From positions 100,809 through 164,808 of the forward strand of contig NZ_BAGC01000009.1 of NCBI RefSeq assembly GCF_000308655.1: 64,000 nucleotides of DNA, in the 5' to 3' direction. This DNA comes from Nocardia niigatensis NBRC 100131. GTDB taxonomy: Bacteria; Actinomycetota; Actinomycetes; Mycobacteriales; Mycobacteriaceae. Positions 33,671 through 42,028 of this stretch are shown piece after piece. Each line of letters begins with the position of its first letter. The first letter of the stretch is position 1. Position numbers and translations under genes: made by a program. The notes under the pieces are model-generated. The model was not told where the DNA came from. It was given only the letters and a program-made list of their open reading frames with translations, and searched no databases.

Positions 33671-35314
33671 TCAGAGCGTCTCGGTGAGCCGCCCGCCGTC
33701 CATGTGCCAGCGGCGGGTGGCCCGGACATTGTCGAGCATGCGGCGGTCGTGGGTGACCAGCAGGACCGTGCCCTCGAAGGACTCGACCGCCTGCTCCAGC
33801 TGCTCGATGGCGGGCAGGTCCAGGTGGTTGGTGGGCTCGTCCAGGACCAGCAGGTTCACGCCGCGGGCCTGGAGCAGGGCCAGGGCGGCACGGGTGCGCT
33901 CGCCGGGGGAGAGAGTGTCGTTGGGGCGCAGCACATGTGGGCCGCGCAAGCCGAACTTGGCGAGCAGGGTGCGGACGTCGGATTCGTTCCAGTCGGGGAT
34001 CTCGGCGCTGAAAGTGTCCGCGAGGGTGCCGCTTCCGCGGAACAGGCCGCGGGCCTGATCGACCTCGCCGATGGCGACGCCCGAGCCGAGGGCCGCTGAT
34101 CCGTTGTCCGGCTTCGTCTTTCCCAGCAGCAGGGACAGCAGGGTGGACTTGCCGGAGCCGTTGGCGCCTGTCAGGACGATGCGGTCACCCCAATCCACCT
34201 GCACCGTCACCGGTCCCAGGGTGAAGTCGCCGCGGGTCACGCAGGCGGCGGACAGGGTGGCGACCACCGAACCGCTGCGGGGCGCGGCGGCGATGGACAT
34301 GCGCAGCTCCCATTCCTTGCGAGGTTCCTCCACCGCGTCCAGGCGTTCGATGCGCTTGAGCGTCTGCTTGACCTTGGACGCCTGCTTCTCGGTGGATTCC
34401 GCGCGGGCCTTGCGACCCATCTTGTCGGAGTCCGCCTTCGACTTGCGGCGGGCGTTGCGCACGCCGTGTTCCATCCAGTTGCGCTGCATATTGGCCCGCG
34501 CTTCCAGCCCGGCCTTGGTGTCGGCGAACTCGTCGTAGGCCTCGCGGGAATGGCGGCGGGCGATTGCCCGCTCCTCCAGATAGGACTCGTAGCCGCCGTC
34601 GTAGACACCGACCTGCTGCTGAGCGAGATCCAGTTCCACGATGCGATTCACGGTGCGCGCCAAGAACTCCCGGTCATGGCTGATCACCATGAGGGGCTCG
34701 CGGACGCCGGTCACGAACTGCTCGAGCCGGGCCAGGCCGTCGAGGTCGAGGTCATTGGTCGGCTCGTCGAGCAGCAGGATGTCGAAGCGCGACAACAGGA
34801 CCGAGGCCAGCCCGGCGCGGGCCGCCTGACCTCCGGAGAGCACCGTCATCGGGGTGTCGAGGCCGTGCGGGAGGCTCACGGCCAGCCCGAGATCCGCGGC
34901 CACCTCCTCTGCGCGCTGTTCCAGGTCCGCGCCGCCGAGGGCGAGCCAGCGCTCCAGGGCGGGCGAGTATTCGTCCTCGCCGCCGTCCGCGAGGCGCTCG
35001 GCGGCCGCGTCCATGGTGCGCTGGGCGGCGGCCACACCCGTTCGGCGGCGCAGGAATTCGAGCACGGTCTCGCCCGCGATGCGTTCGGGCTCCTGGGCGA
35101 GGTAGCCGACGGTGGCGTCGGGCGGGCTCAGCACGATCTCGCCCTCGTGGGCGTCACCGTCGGCGAGCATGCGCAGCAGGGTGGACTTGCCGGCCCCGTT
35201 CACCCCGACCAGCCCGATCACATCGCCCGGGGCGAGGATCAGATCCAGGTCGGAGAACAGAATCCGCTCACCGTGTCCGGCGGCCAGGCCGCGCGCATGC
35301 AGAGTGGTGCTCAC
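33671..35314 (-). CDS. ABC-F family ATPase (duplicated ATP-binding cassettes, no membrane domain)
   Basis: The 547-residue protein starts at GTG 35314. It contains two ABC domains: P-loop GVNGAGKST near residue 37 and GANGSGKST near 385, signatures LSGGQ and LSPGE, and Walker B sequences LLLDEPTNDLD and LVLDEPTNHLD. The basic inter-domain linker (Arg/Lys-rich, about 265-335) is the ABC-F hallmark. Such proteins act on the ribosome as translation factors or in antibiotic protection. Which of these applies here is not visible. Confidence 0.9.
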   Translation of the reverse strand: MSTTLHARGLAAGHGERILFSDLDLILAPGDVIGLVGVNGAGKSTLLRMLADGDAHEGEIVLSPPDATVGYLAQEPERIAGETVLEFLRRRTGVAAAQRTMDAAAERLADGGEDEYSPALERWLALGGADLEQRAEEVAADLGLAVSLPHGLDTPMTVLSGGQAARAGLASVLLSRFDILLLDEPTNDLDLDGLARLEQFVTGVREPLMVISHDREFLARTVNRIVELDLAQQQVGVYDGGYESYLEERAIARRHSREAYDEFADTKAGLEARANMQRNWMEHGVRNARRKSKADSDKMGRKARAESTEKQASKVKQTLKRIERLDAVEEPRKEWELRMSIAAAPRSGSVVATLSAACVTRGDFTLGPVTVQVDWGDRIVLTGANGSGKSTLLSLLLGKTKPDNGSAALGSGVAIGEVDQARGLFRGSGTLADTFSAEIPDWNESDVRTLLAKFGLRGPHVLRPNDTLSPGERTRAALALLQARGVNLLVLDEPTNHLDLPAIEQLEQAVESFEGTVLLVTHDRRMLDNVRATRRWHMDGGRLTETL

Positions 35315-35430
35315 CTGGGCGATTCTGCCGTGCTCGGGGTGACACCCTGACTCCGGCCCTCGGAAAGTTCAGGGTCGGAATGGGGCACGCGACCGATGTG
35401 CGCCGAGATCGAACTCGGCACAGTGGAGAC

Positions 35431-35637
35431 ATGACCACACAGTTTCCTACCCCCGCCCCCAAGCGACTGACCCGGTCCAGCACCGACAGCTGGATCGGCG
35501 GCGTGTGCGGCGGCCTCGCCGAATACTTCGGCTGGAACGCCAACCTCATCCGCGCCCTGTTCGTCCTGTCCTGCCTGCTCCCCGGCCCGCAGTTCCTCAT
35601 CTACATCGCTCTGTGGATCCTGATCCCGAAGAAGTGA
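35431..35637 (+). CDS. Small PspC-domain membrane protein
   Basis: This 68-residue protein starts at ATG 35431 behind GGAG. The PspC pattern is clear: SWIGGVCGGLAEYFGWN, then a hydrophobic segment (ALFVLSCLLPGPQFLIYIALW) ending ILIPKK. PspC proteins are inner-membrane parts of envelope-stress responses. It stands alone, divergent from the ABC-F gene, with no pspA or pspB nearby. Confidence 0.85.
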   Translation: MTTQFPTPAPKRLTRSSTDSWIGGVCGGLAEYFGWNANLIRALFVLSCLLPGPQFLIYIALWILIPKK

Positions 35638-35782
35638 GTCGTCGGCCGATGTTCCGCCTCGCACGCGTGGAGTGGGCGGTGTTCACATGTGCCGGAGTTA
35701 TCCACAATCCGAATCAAGGTGCTGCACGGGATCTCCCGGAGTGACAGGATGAGAGGCACGTCACAGCGGAGGAGTGCACATC

Positions 35783-36094
35783 ATGGTCACATCGGGTGAT
35801 CTGCCGGGGTTGGAGTTGCCGGATCTCGACGCGCATACCGAGCTCGGAGGGCTCGGGGCGGTCGAGTTAGCACACCCCACACAGGATCTCGATGGTGACG
35901 GTCTGCTGGATACGGTGACCACGACCACCGAGCACGCCATGCAGGTGTGGACGGATCTCGATCACGACGGGTACGCCGATCATGTGACCGTGGTGGACAG
36001 CGGCGGGGATTACTCGGGCTGGGAGTTCCACCACAATCCGGACGGCACCACCGAATGGGTGCGCATGGACGAAGGACACCTCGGCGGCAAATAG
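35783..36094 (+). CDS. Small acidic protein with Asp-rich repeats (DUF6802-like)
   Basis: The 103-residue protein starts at ATG 35783, eight bases after GGAGGAG. Two copies of a DLD-x-DG-xx-D unit (DLDGDGLLDTV and DLDHDGYADHV) recall EF-hand or VCBS-type calcium loops; a third, weaker unit precedes the C-terminus. No signal peptide is seen. It is 45 bases upstream of two WXG-like genes on the same strand, so it may be co-expressed with them. The family name is recalled and the function is unknown. Confidence 0.75.
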   Translation: MVTSGDLPGLELPDLDAHTELGGLGAVELAHPTQDLDGDGLLDTVTTTTEHAMQVWTDLDHDGYADHVTVVDSGGDYSGWEFHHNPDGTTEWVRMDEGHLGGK

Positions 36095-36139
36095 CCGGGG
36101 CGGCGGGGGTTTCACGGCATCGGGATTCGAGGGGGAGCA

Positions 36140-36460
36140 GTGAGTGAATCCGGGGATTTCGGCGTGCGCATCGCGGCTCTGCGCGCCGGGGCCACCACCT
36201 TGCGCGACAACGCGGCGGCGCTGGGGCAGCATGCTCGCGCTGTCGGTGACAACGCGTTCGGCATCGGCCGGGACGAAGCCGGGCGCAACTACTCCGCACA
36301 GGGCATCGCGGTGCATCAGGGGTTCGAGCGTGCGGCCGCCTGCCTGCGGTACTGGGGTGCGGCCGCCTCCGCCACCGCCGAGGTATTCGACCGTGCCGCC
36401 GCCGAATACGCGCGCCTGGACCGTGAACGCGCCGCCGCGCTCGCCGGGGTGGGTCGATGA
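36140..36460 (+). CDS. WXG100-like (ESAT-6-type) helical protein, Rv3440c-like
   Basis: This 106-residue, largely helical, Ala-rich protein starts at GTG 36140 after GGGGGAGCA. Size and helix-turn-helix plan fit the ESX-substrate superfamily; the turn reads YWGAAA, not a strict WXG. The position matches the hypothetical gene Rv3440c between glmM and glmS in M. tuberculosis (recalled). It overlaps the next gene by four bases (ATGA), so the two products are probably made together and may interact. Confidence 0.65.
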   Translation: MSESGDFGVRIAALRAGATTLRDNAAALGQHARAVGDNAFGIGRDEAGRNYSAQGIAVHQGFERAAACLRYWGAAASATAEVFDRAAAEYARLDRERAAALAGVGR

Positions 36461-38409
36461 GTTTCGACCCCGTGGGCAAGAGCATCGACCAGATTCTCGA
36501 TTACGGCGCTCCCGGTCTCCAGTACTGGGAACATTTTCTGCCTCTGTACGCCAGGGCATTCGGTGCGCCGGAGGGTCATGAGCTCGCTGACCTCTGCGCC
36601 CGCTACGACGAGCAGCGCGGTGCTGATCTCGACGAATTCGACACCGCCCGAACCGAACTGGACAAGGCACTGACGGATGCCGAGAGTCGCTGGTCGTCCC
36701 ACCAGGCCATTGCGCAAACTCTGCCCACCGCTTGGACCGGCGCCACCGGGGGCGAGGCGTTGACCATCGTGAATTCCCAACTGCGCCGAGCGCGCGACGA
36801 TCTCGACACCATCCGCACCGCCTCGACCGCCATCGAAGCCGCCCTCGGCCCGCTCCGGCAATCAGTCCTCGCCAAGGCCGAACACGCCCTCGCCCTGCTC
36901 GAACCGACTCCGGACGGCCTGGGCCGCGTCGCCATCGGTGGCAAGACCCCCGGCGATATCGAAGAGCTCGACACCGACGATCCGTGGCTCACCGGCACCT
37001 TCCGCGCCGACGTCGATCGCAAACTCGCGGCCTTCACCGCCGCGTGCGCCGCCACCAACGAGACCTTCGAATCCCATTACCGCACCATCGTCACGGCCCT
37101 GGCCCAGGTCATCGATCACCCCTACCCGCAACCAGCTCAGGCGCTGCTGCCCCAGCCCGAGACGAGTCCGGCCACGAGTATGCCTGCGCCCCAGCCTCTT
37201 CCAGCTCCGGCGTGCCCCGCGACAACGCCTCCGCCCACGATGCGCCCCCAGCCGTCCCAGTACCCGGCGGCCGCGCCCGAGTCCTCGCCACCATCGGCCG
37301 ATGACACCATCCCCGGCCCGCGCCGGACCCAGTCACAGGGCCGGCCCTCCGACGCCCCGCCGGGGACCTCACCCGGCGGAGCGGATGCCACCGCACCGGC
37401 CGCAACCACGCAATCGACCGGTGCCGCGGAACCTGGAGGTGCCGCGCTGCCGATGGAATCCGCACAGGCAGGAACCCCGGAAACGTCCCAACCCCGGTCC
37501 GACCAATTCGCCCGGACCCTGAAAGACACCCTCGATCAACTCGAAACCAGTCTCCAGCAGGGAATTTCCGCCGCCGTCGAGAAGCTCGGCTCCCTCGCCG
37601 ACCAGACGCCACCGTCGTCCGCCGACCTGGGGACCGAGACCGATCCCAAGTCCGAATCGGATCCCCCATCGCCCTCGGCTCTTCCCTCGGGCCGACTCGA
37701 ATTCGACGTCGCCGGAAAGCATTTCTTTCTCGAACGCACGCCAGATGGTGATCTGACCCTCGCCGTCACCGACGAATCCGGCCAAACCCACACCTACACC
37801 GTGTCTTTCGATCAGAACGGCACCCCTGCGCTGGCTACCGGCGACCCAGCGCACACCCCAACCGAGCCCGCCGGTGATGCTTCCGAACCGACCTCGCCGA
37901 CCCCGGCGGACTCGCCACCCACGGCAGCCGGTGGTGAAGCGACCGATACGCCGAAGAACACCCAGCCCGACCCGGCCGGGGCTACGAGCCCCGATACGGA
38001 ACCACCTCGACAACCCAGCTGTGAACCCCACACCTGCACGGTTCCCGCCCCGGCGGTCGCTCCGTCGCCGGATCCCTGCCCCGACAACGGCCCGGATCAG
38101 CCTGCACCGCCGCAGGTTTCGTCCCTGCCACCAGCGGTCGACGACGGTAAGCCCTCGTGTGCCCAGCCGTCCACTCCCGATCCCACCCCGGAACCGGTCA
38201 GCGGTTGTCCCTTACCCTCGCCCACACCGACCGAACTATTGGGCCCGCAGCCGCTGGAGAATCCCGCCCCGCCCACCGCGACGGGTCAACCGGGGCCGGG
38301 CGCGCCGCCCGCTGCCCCCGCCCCCTCATTGGCGGAACCGGATATGCCGATGGAGATCCCGGAGGGAGGTGTCGAAATCCCCGAGACCACGCCACTGGCC
38401 ACGTCGTAG
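36457..38409 (+). CDS. WXG-like protein with long Pro-rich tail, Rv3439c-like
   Basis: The 650-residue protein starts at ATG 36457. Residues ~1-230 are helical, with AWTGATGGEAL near residue 90 as a WXG turn. Residues ~230-350 and 450-650 are Pro/Ala/Thr-rich and disordered. A compact segment at about 405-450 (FDVAGKHFFLERTPDGDLTLAVTD start) sits between them. No signal peptide is visible. The length and Pro-rich tail recall EspB/PPE-like ESX substrates. The preceding small helical gene overlaps it by four bases. Export by the ESX-4 machine 20 kb away is an inference. Confidence 0.65.
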   Translation: MSFDPVGKSIDQILDYGAPGLQYWEHFLPLYARAFGAPEGHELADLCARYDEQRGADLDEFDTARTELDKALTDAESRWSSHQAIAQTLPTAWTGATGGEALTIVNSQLRRARDDLDTIRTASTAIEAALGPLRQSVLAKAEHALALLEPTPDGLGRVAIGGKTPGDIEELDTDDPWLTGTFRADVDRKLAAFTAACAATNETFESHYRTIVTALAQVIDHPYPQPAQALLPQPETSPATSMPAPQPLPAPACPATTPPPTMRPQPSQYPAAAPESSPPSADDTIPGPRRTQSQGRPSDAPPGTSPGGADATAPAATTQSTGAAEPGGAALPMESAQAGTPETSQPRSDQFARTLKDTLDQLETSLQQGISAAVEKLGSLADQTPPSSADLGTETDPKSESDPPSPSALPSGRLEFDVAGKHFFLERTPDGDLTLAVTDESGQTHTYTVSFDQNGTPALATGDPAHTPTEPAGDASEPTSPTPADSPPTAAGGEATDTPKNTQPDPAGATSPDTEPPRQPSCEPHTCTVPAPAVAPSPDPCPDNGPDQPAPPQVSSLPPAVDDGKPSCAQPSTPDPTPEPVSGCPLPSPTPTELLGPQPLENPAPPTATGQPGPGAPPAAPAPSLAEPDMPMEIPEGGVEIPETTPLATS

Positions 38410-38427
38410 TCGCCTGCGTACCCGGTG

Positions 38428-39291
38428 CTACTTGCGAAGCGCCTGGATGAGCTGGAGGACCGGGAGCTTCTGGGGGTGTTCGGGCTCTTCCTCGATGGCG
38501 TCGGGGTCCACCAGCTGGGTGTGGGGGATGGCGGTTTCGGGGTCGGCGAAGGGCTTGTACTTCTTGTCGCCCAGGACGGTGTAATTCAGGTAGCCGACGA
38601 GGAGGGCTCGGGTGAGGCGTTCGGTCTTGGGCTCGTGCTTGCCGGCGCCGAGTGCGGCCAGGGCGCGGCGGCCCTCGACCATGCCGTTGTGGCCGGCCTT
38701 GTCGAGAGAGCGCAGGATGGCGCCCTCGCCCCAGGCGGAGGCCAGCGGGATGGCGTCGGAGCTGACCGAGGCGATGTCGGTGGCGCCGGCCAGGATCAGG
38801 GCCGGGGCGTCGATCTTGGGGGCCAGGGCCTCGGCGGAGGGCGCGGTGGGGGACGGGTACAGGGCCGCGACGGCGGCGACATCACGCTGGGAGGCGGCGA
38901 TGACGGCCGCGCCCGCCCCCATGCCGTGCCCGGCCAGCGTCAGCTTCTTCGGATCCACGCTGATATTGCCCGCGCCCAGCCGCACCCCGGCGCAGATGTC
39001 CAGGGTGGTCAGCAGATCGGTGGCCAGGTTCAGATGCGACGGAATCGGTCCGCGCTCGGTGTCGGGCGCCGCGGCCACATAGCCCCAGGAGGCCAGATGC
39101 TCCAGCAGCCGGCGATAGTTGCCCACCCCGGTCAGCCACCCGTGCCCGAACGCCACCGCGGGCAGGTTGAGCCCCTTCCCGGGTGTGTACACCACACCGG
39201 GCAGCCCGGCGATGCCGAGATTCCCGCGCAGCACCTCGTGCGGGCCACGCAGGGTCAGAGTGCTCAGAAGCGATTTCACAGACGCCGACAC
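38428..39291 (-). CDS. Alpha/beta hydrolase, chlorophyllase/dienelactone-hydrolase-like
   Basis: This 287-residue protein is started at GTG 39291 by similarity of the N-terminus (VSASVKSLLSTL). The nucleophile elbow reads GHGMGAG, where the usual Ser is replaced by Met if the motif is GxSxG; other candidates (GHGW near residue 50) do not give a Ser either. His in KAGHNGM and acidic residues are present. Rv3438 occupies the same position in M. tuberculosis (recalled). It may be a non-catalytic hydrolase-fold protein. No signal peptide. Confidence 0.7.
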   Translation of the reverse strand: MSASVKSLLSTLTLRGPHEVLRGNLGIAGLPGVVYTPGKGLNLPAVAFGHGWLTGVGNYRRLLEHLASWGYVAAAPDTERGPIPSHLNLATDLLTTLDICAGVRLGAGNISVDPKKLTLAGHGMGAGAAVIAASQRDVAAVAALYPSPTAPSAEALAPKIDAPALILAGATDIASVSSDAIPLASAWGEGAILRSLDKAGHNGMVEGRRALAALGAGKHEPKTERLTRALLVGYLNYTVLGDKKYKPFADPETAIPHTQLVDPDAIEEEPEHPQKLPVLQLIQALRK

Positions 39292-39379
39292 GGTGTAGAA
39301 CTTAGCCGGAATTCGGATGAGATGCTTTGAGCCCACCCAAAGGATCGCGGCCGTCTCGATTCTGGACCGCGGCTTTTGA

Positions 39380-39480
39380 TGGACCTCCGCCTTGGAGCGG
39401 AGGAACGAAGCGGCGGAGGGACGAAGCGAGACCTCGGGGCCGCGAGCCCGCCCGGAGCGAAGCGGAGGGCAGATTGGGCG
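39380..39480 (+). repeat. Dispersed intergenic repeat, copy 1
   Basis: The 20-mer cgcgagcccgcccggagcga at 39441-39460 recurs at 62759-62778 and, inverted with one mismatch, at 51235-51254. A purine-rich gagcgaagcggagg-type segment precedes it. It lies in the 256-base gap between the hydrolase and glmS. Short ORFs reading through it are not genes. Confidence 0.75.
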
Positions 39481-39547
39481 CTGCTTCGCCCGGCCGGACA
39501 TCGACTCGGATTCATCGATCACGGCTATCCCGTTAGGCTAGGGGCCC

Positions 39548-41416
39548 ATGTGCGGAATCGTTGGGTATGTGGGGTACCGGGATGCGCTCGGCGTGGTGGT
39601 CGATGCGTTGCGCCGCATGGAATATCGAGGTTACGACTCCGCGGGAGTGGCGATCCTGAACGGCGCGGGCGGCCTCGCGGTGGAGCGCAAGGCGGGACGT
39701 CTGGCCAATCTGGAGGCGGAGCTCGCCGAGACCGGCCGCGATCGTTTCGCCGGATCGACCGGCATGGGGCACACCCGCTGGGCCACACACGGCGCGCCGA
39801 CCGACCGCAATGCGCACCCGCATCGCGATGACACCGGCCGGGTCGCGGTGGTGCACAACGGCATCATCGAGAACTTCGCCCCGCTGCGCCGTGAGCTGGA
39901 GGGGGCGGGGGTCGAGCTGTGCAGTGACACCGACACCGAGGTGGCGGTGCACCTGGTGGCCCGCGCCTACGCGACCGGCGACACCGCTGGTGATTTCGTG
40001 GCCTCCGCGCTCGCGGTGGTGCGCCGTCTGGAGGGCGCGTTCACCCTGGTCTTCTCGCACGCCGACCACCCGGGCACGATCGTGGCCGCCCGCCGCTCGA
40101 CCCCGCTGGTGGTGGGTGTCGGCCAGGGCGAGATGTTCATCGCCTCCGACGTGACCGCCTTCATCGAACACACCCGGGAGGCAGTCGAACTCGGCCAGGA
40201 TCAGGCGGTGGTCATCACCGCCGACGGTTACCGGGTCACCGACTTCGCCGGCGACACCGAGGGTGTCCGGTTCCGGCCGTTCACCATCGACTGGGATCTG
40301 GCCGCCGCCGAGAAGGGCGGCCACGACTACTTCATGCTGAAGGAGATTCAGGAGCAGCCCGCCGGCGTCGCGGACACCCTCATCGGCCATTACGCGGGCG
40401 GCCGGATCATCCTGGACGAGCAGCGGCTGGCCGATCAGGAACTGCGCGAGTTCGACAAGGTGTTCGTGGTCGCCTGCGGCAGTTCGTATCACGCGGGCCT
40501 GCTGGCCAAATACGCCATCGAGCACTGGACCCGGCTGCCCGTCGAGGTCGAGCTGGCCAGCGAATTCCGTTACCGCGACCCGGTTCTGGACCGCTCCACC
40601 CTGGTGGTCGCCATCTCCCAGTCCGGCGAGACCGCCGACACACTGGAGGCCGTGCGCCACGCCAAGGAGCAGAAGGCGCGAGTCCTGGCCATCTGCAATA
40701 CCAATGGCGCGCAGATCCCGCGCGAGTCCGACGCCGTGCTCTACACCCGGACCGGACCGGAGATCGGCGTGGCCTCGACCAAGGCGTTCCTGGCCCAGAT
40801 CACCGCCAACTACCTGGTCGGCCTGGCGCTGGCGCAGGCGCGCGGCACCAAGTATCCGGACGAGGTGGCCCGCGAGTTCGCCGAACTGGAGTCGATGCCG
40901 AAACTCGTTGCCCAGGTGCTGGAGTCGGCGGATCGGGTGCGCGAGATCGCCCGCCAGTTCGCGCATGTCCCGACGGTGTTGTTCCTGGGCCGGCATGTCG
41001 GCTACCCCGTCGCGCTGGAGGGCGCGCTGAAACTCAAGGAATTGGCGTACATGCACGCCGAGGGTTTCGCGGCGGGCGAGCTCAAGCACGGTCCGATCGC
41101 ACTCATCGAGGACGGGCTGCCGGTCTTCGTGGTCATGCCGTCCCCGAAGGGCCGCGCGGTCCTGCACTCCAAGCTGCTCAGCAATATCCGCGAGATCCAG
41201 GCCCGCGGCGCGCGCACCATCGTCATCGCCGAGGAGGGCGACGACACCGTGCGCCCGTTCGCCGACTATTTGATCGAAATCCCTTCGGCCCCAACGCTGT
41301 ATCAGCCGCTGCTGGCCACGGTGCCGCTGCAGATCTTCGCCGCCGAGGTGGCGCAGGCCCGCGGCTACGACGTCGACAAGCCCCGCAACCTGGCGAAGTC
41401 GGTCACGGTCGAATAG
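39548..41416 (+). CDS. glmS: Glutamine-fructose-6-phosphate aminotransferase (isomerizing)
   Basis: The 622-residue protein starts at ATG 39548, exposing the nucleophilic Cys2 (MCGIVGYVG). An N-terminal glutaminase domain (to ~240; TRWATHG, HNGIIENF) is followed by two SIS sugar-isomerase domains (ACGSSYHAG, SQSGETADT; then the GHVGYPVALEG region). It makes glucosamine-6-phosphate from fructose-6-phosphate and glutamine, the first step to UDP-GlcNAc. A strong hairpin follows. No glmS ribozyme is visible upstream, as expected outside Firmicutes. Confidence 0.97.
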   Translation: MCGIVGYVGYRDALGVVVDALRRMEYRGYDSAGVAILNGAGGLAVERKAGRLANLEAELAETGRDRFAGSTGMGHTRWATHGAPTDRNAHPHRDDTGRVAVVHNGIIENFAPLRRELEGAGVELCSDTDTEVAVHLVARAYATGDTAGDFVASALAVVRRLEGAFTLVFSHADHPGTIVAARRSTPLVVGVGQGEMFIASDVTAFIEHTREAVELGQDQAVVITADGYRVTDFAGDTEGVRFRPFTIDWDLAAAEKGGHDYFMLKEIQEQPAGVADTLIGHYAGGRIILDEQRLADQELREFDKVFVVACGSSYHAGLLAKYAIEHWTRLPVEVELASEFRYRDPVLDRSTLVVAISQSGETADTLEAVRHAKEQKARVLAICNTNGAQIPRESDAVLYTRTGPEIGVASTKAFLAQITANYLVGLALAQARGTKYPDEVAREFAELESMPKLVAQVLESADRVREIARQFAHVPTVLFLGRHVGYPVALEGALKLKELAYMHAEGFAAGELKHGPIALIEDGLPVFVVMPSPKGRAVLHSKLLSNIREIQARGARTIVIAEEGDDTVRPFADYLIEIPSAPTLYQPLLATVPLQIFAAEVAQARGYDVDKPRNLAKSVTVE

Positions 41417-41430
41417 TCCCTGGACGACAG

Positions 41431-41462
41431 ATGCCCGCAGCCCGGATCCGGGTTGCGGGCAT
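41431..41462. terminator. Terminator between glmS and the convergent cupredoxin gene
   Basis: A 15-bp stem with one G-T pair (atgcccgcagcccgg / ccgggttgcgggcat) and a two-base loop starts 14 bases after the glmS stop and serves both strands. Confidence 0.75.
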
Positions 41463-41484
41463 TCCCGTGTCGAGGGGTGTCCGT

Positions 41485-41910
41485 CTACTGGACGGTGACG
41501 GTGCCCTTCATATCGGGGTGCAGCGGGCACAGGTAGCGGTAGGTGCCGGGTGTGGTGAAGGTGTGGCTCCACTCGCCCTTGTGGATGATCGGGCTGTTGA
41601 TGCCCAGCGCGACATCGCCGATGCCCTGCACGGCGTGCGGGGCCTTGTCGTCGAACTTCCAGCTGACCGTGTCCCCGGCCTTGACGGTGATGTCGGCGGG
41701 GGAGAACTTCATGTCCTTCACCTCGACGGTGACCGCGGCGGCCGCGGCCGGACCGGTGGAGGTGGCCGCGGCGGAGGACGCCGGAGCGGCCGTGGTGGAG
41801 GTGGCCGCGCTCTTCGAGTTGTCCGACGAGCAGCCCCCGGCCACCAGCGCTCCGGCCACGACGGCGACGAGAAGCAGGACACGCGAAGACGACTGGCGAC
41901 GGATCGACAT
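41485..41910 (-). CDS. Secreted blue-copper (cupredoxin) lipoprotein
   Basis: This 141-residue protein starts at ATG 41910. The signal ends in a lipobox (VAGGC, Cys27), followed by an Ala/Ser/Thr linker and a plastocyanin-type domain. The type-1 copper ligands are complete: H92 (APHAVQG), C128, H131 and M134 (YLCPLHPDM). It should be a surface electron carrier or copper binder. It is divergent from nnr, 118 bases apart. No partner oxidase is nearby. Confidence 0.9.
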   Translation of the reverse strand: MSIRRQSSSRVLLLVAVVAGALVAGGCSSDNSKSAATSTTAAPASSAAATSTGPAAAAAVTVEVKDMKFSPADITVKAGDTVSWKFDDKAPHAVQGIGDVALGINSPIIHKGEWSHTFTTPGTYRYLCPLHPDMKGTVTVQ

Positions 41911-42028
41911 GCCAGCCAGGTTAGTACTCGCCCACCGCGGACACTTCGCGGGCACCCGCGCTGACCTGCACGGCGATTCCGGCGGCGTAGTGTCCTTCAC
42001 GCCAGGCAATCACATCCGGGAGGCGACG

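Noticed and set aside
39327..39536. Short open frames upstream of glmS
   Set aside because: They read through the dispersed repeat, which recurs without a conserved frame elsewhere.
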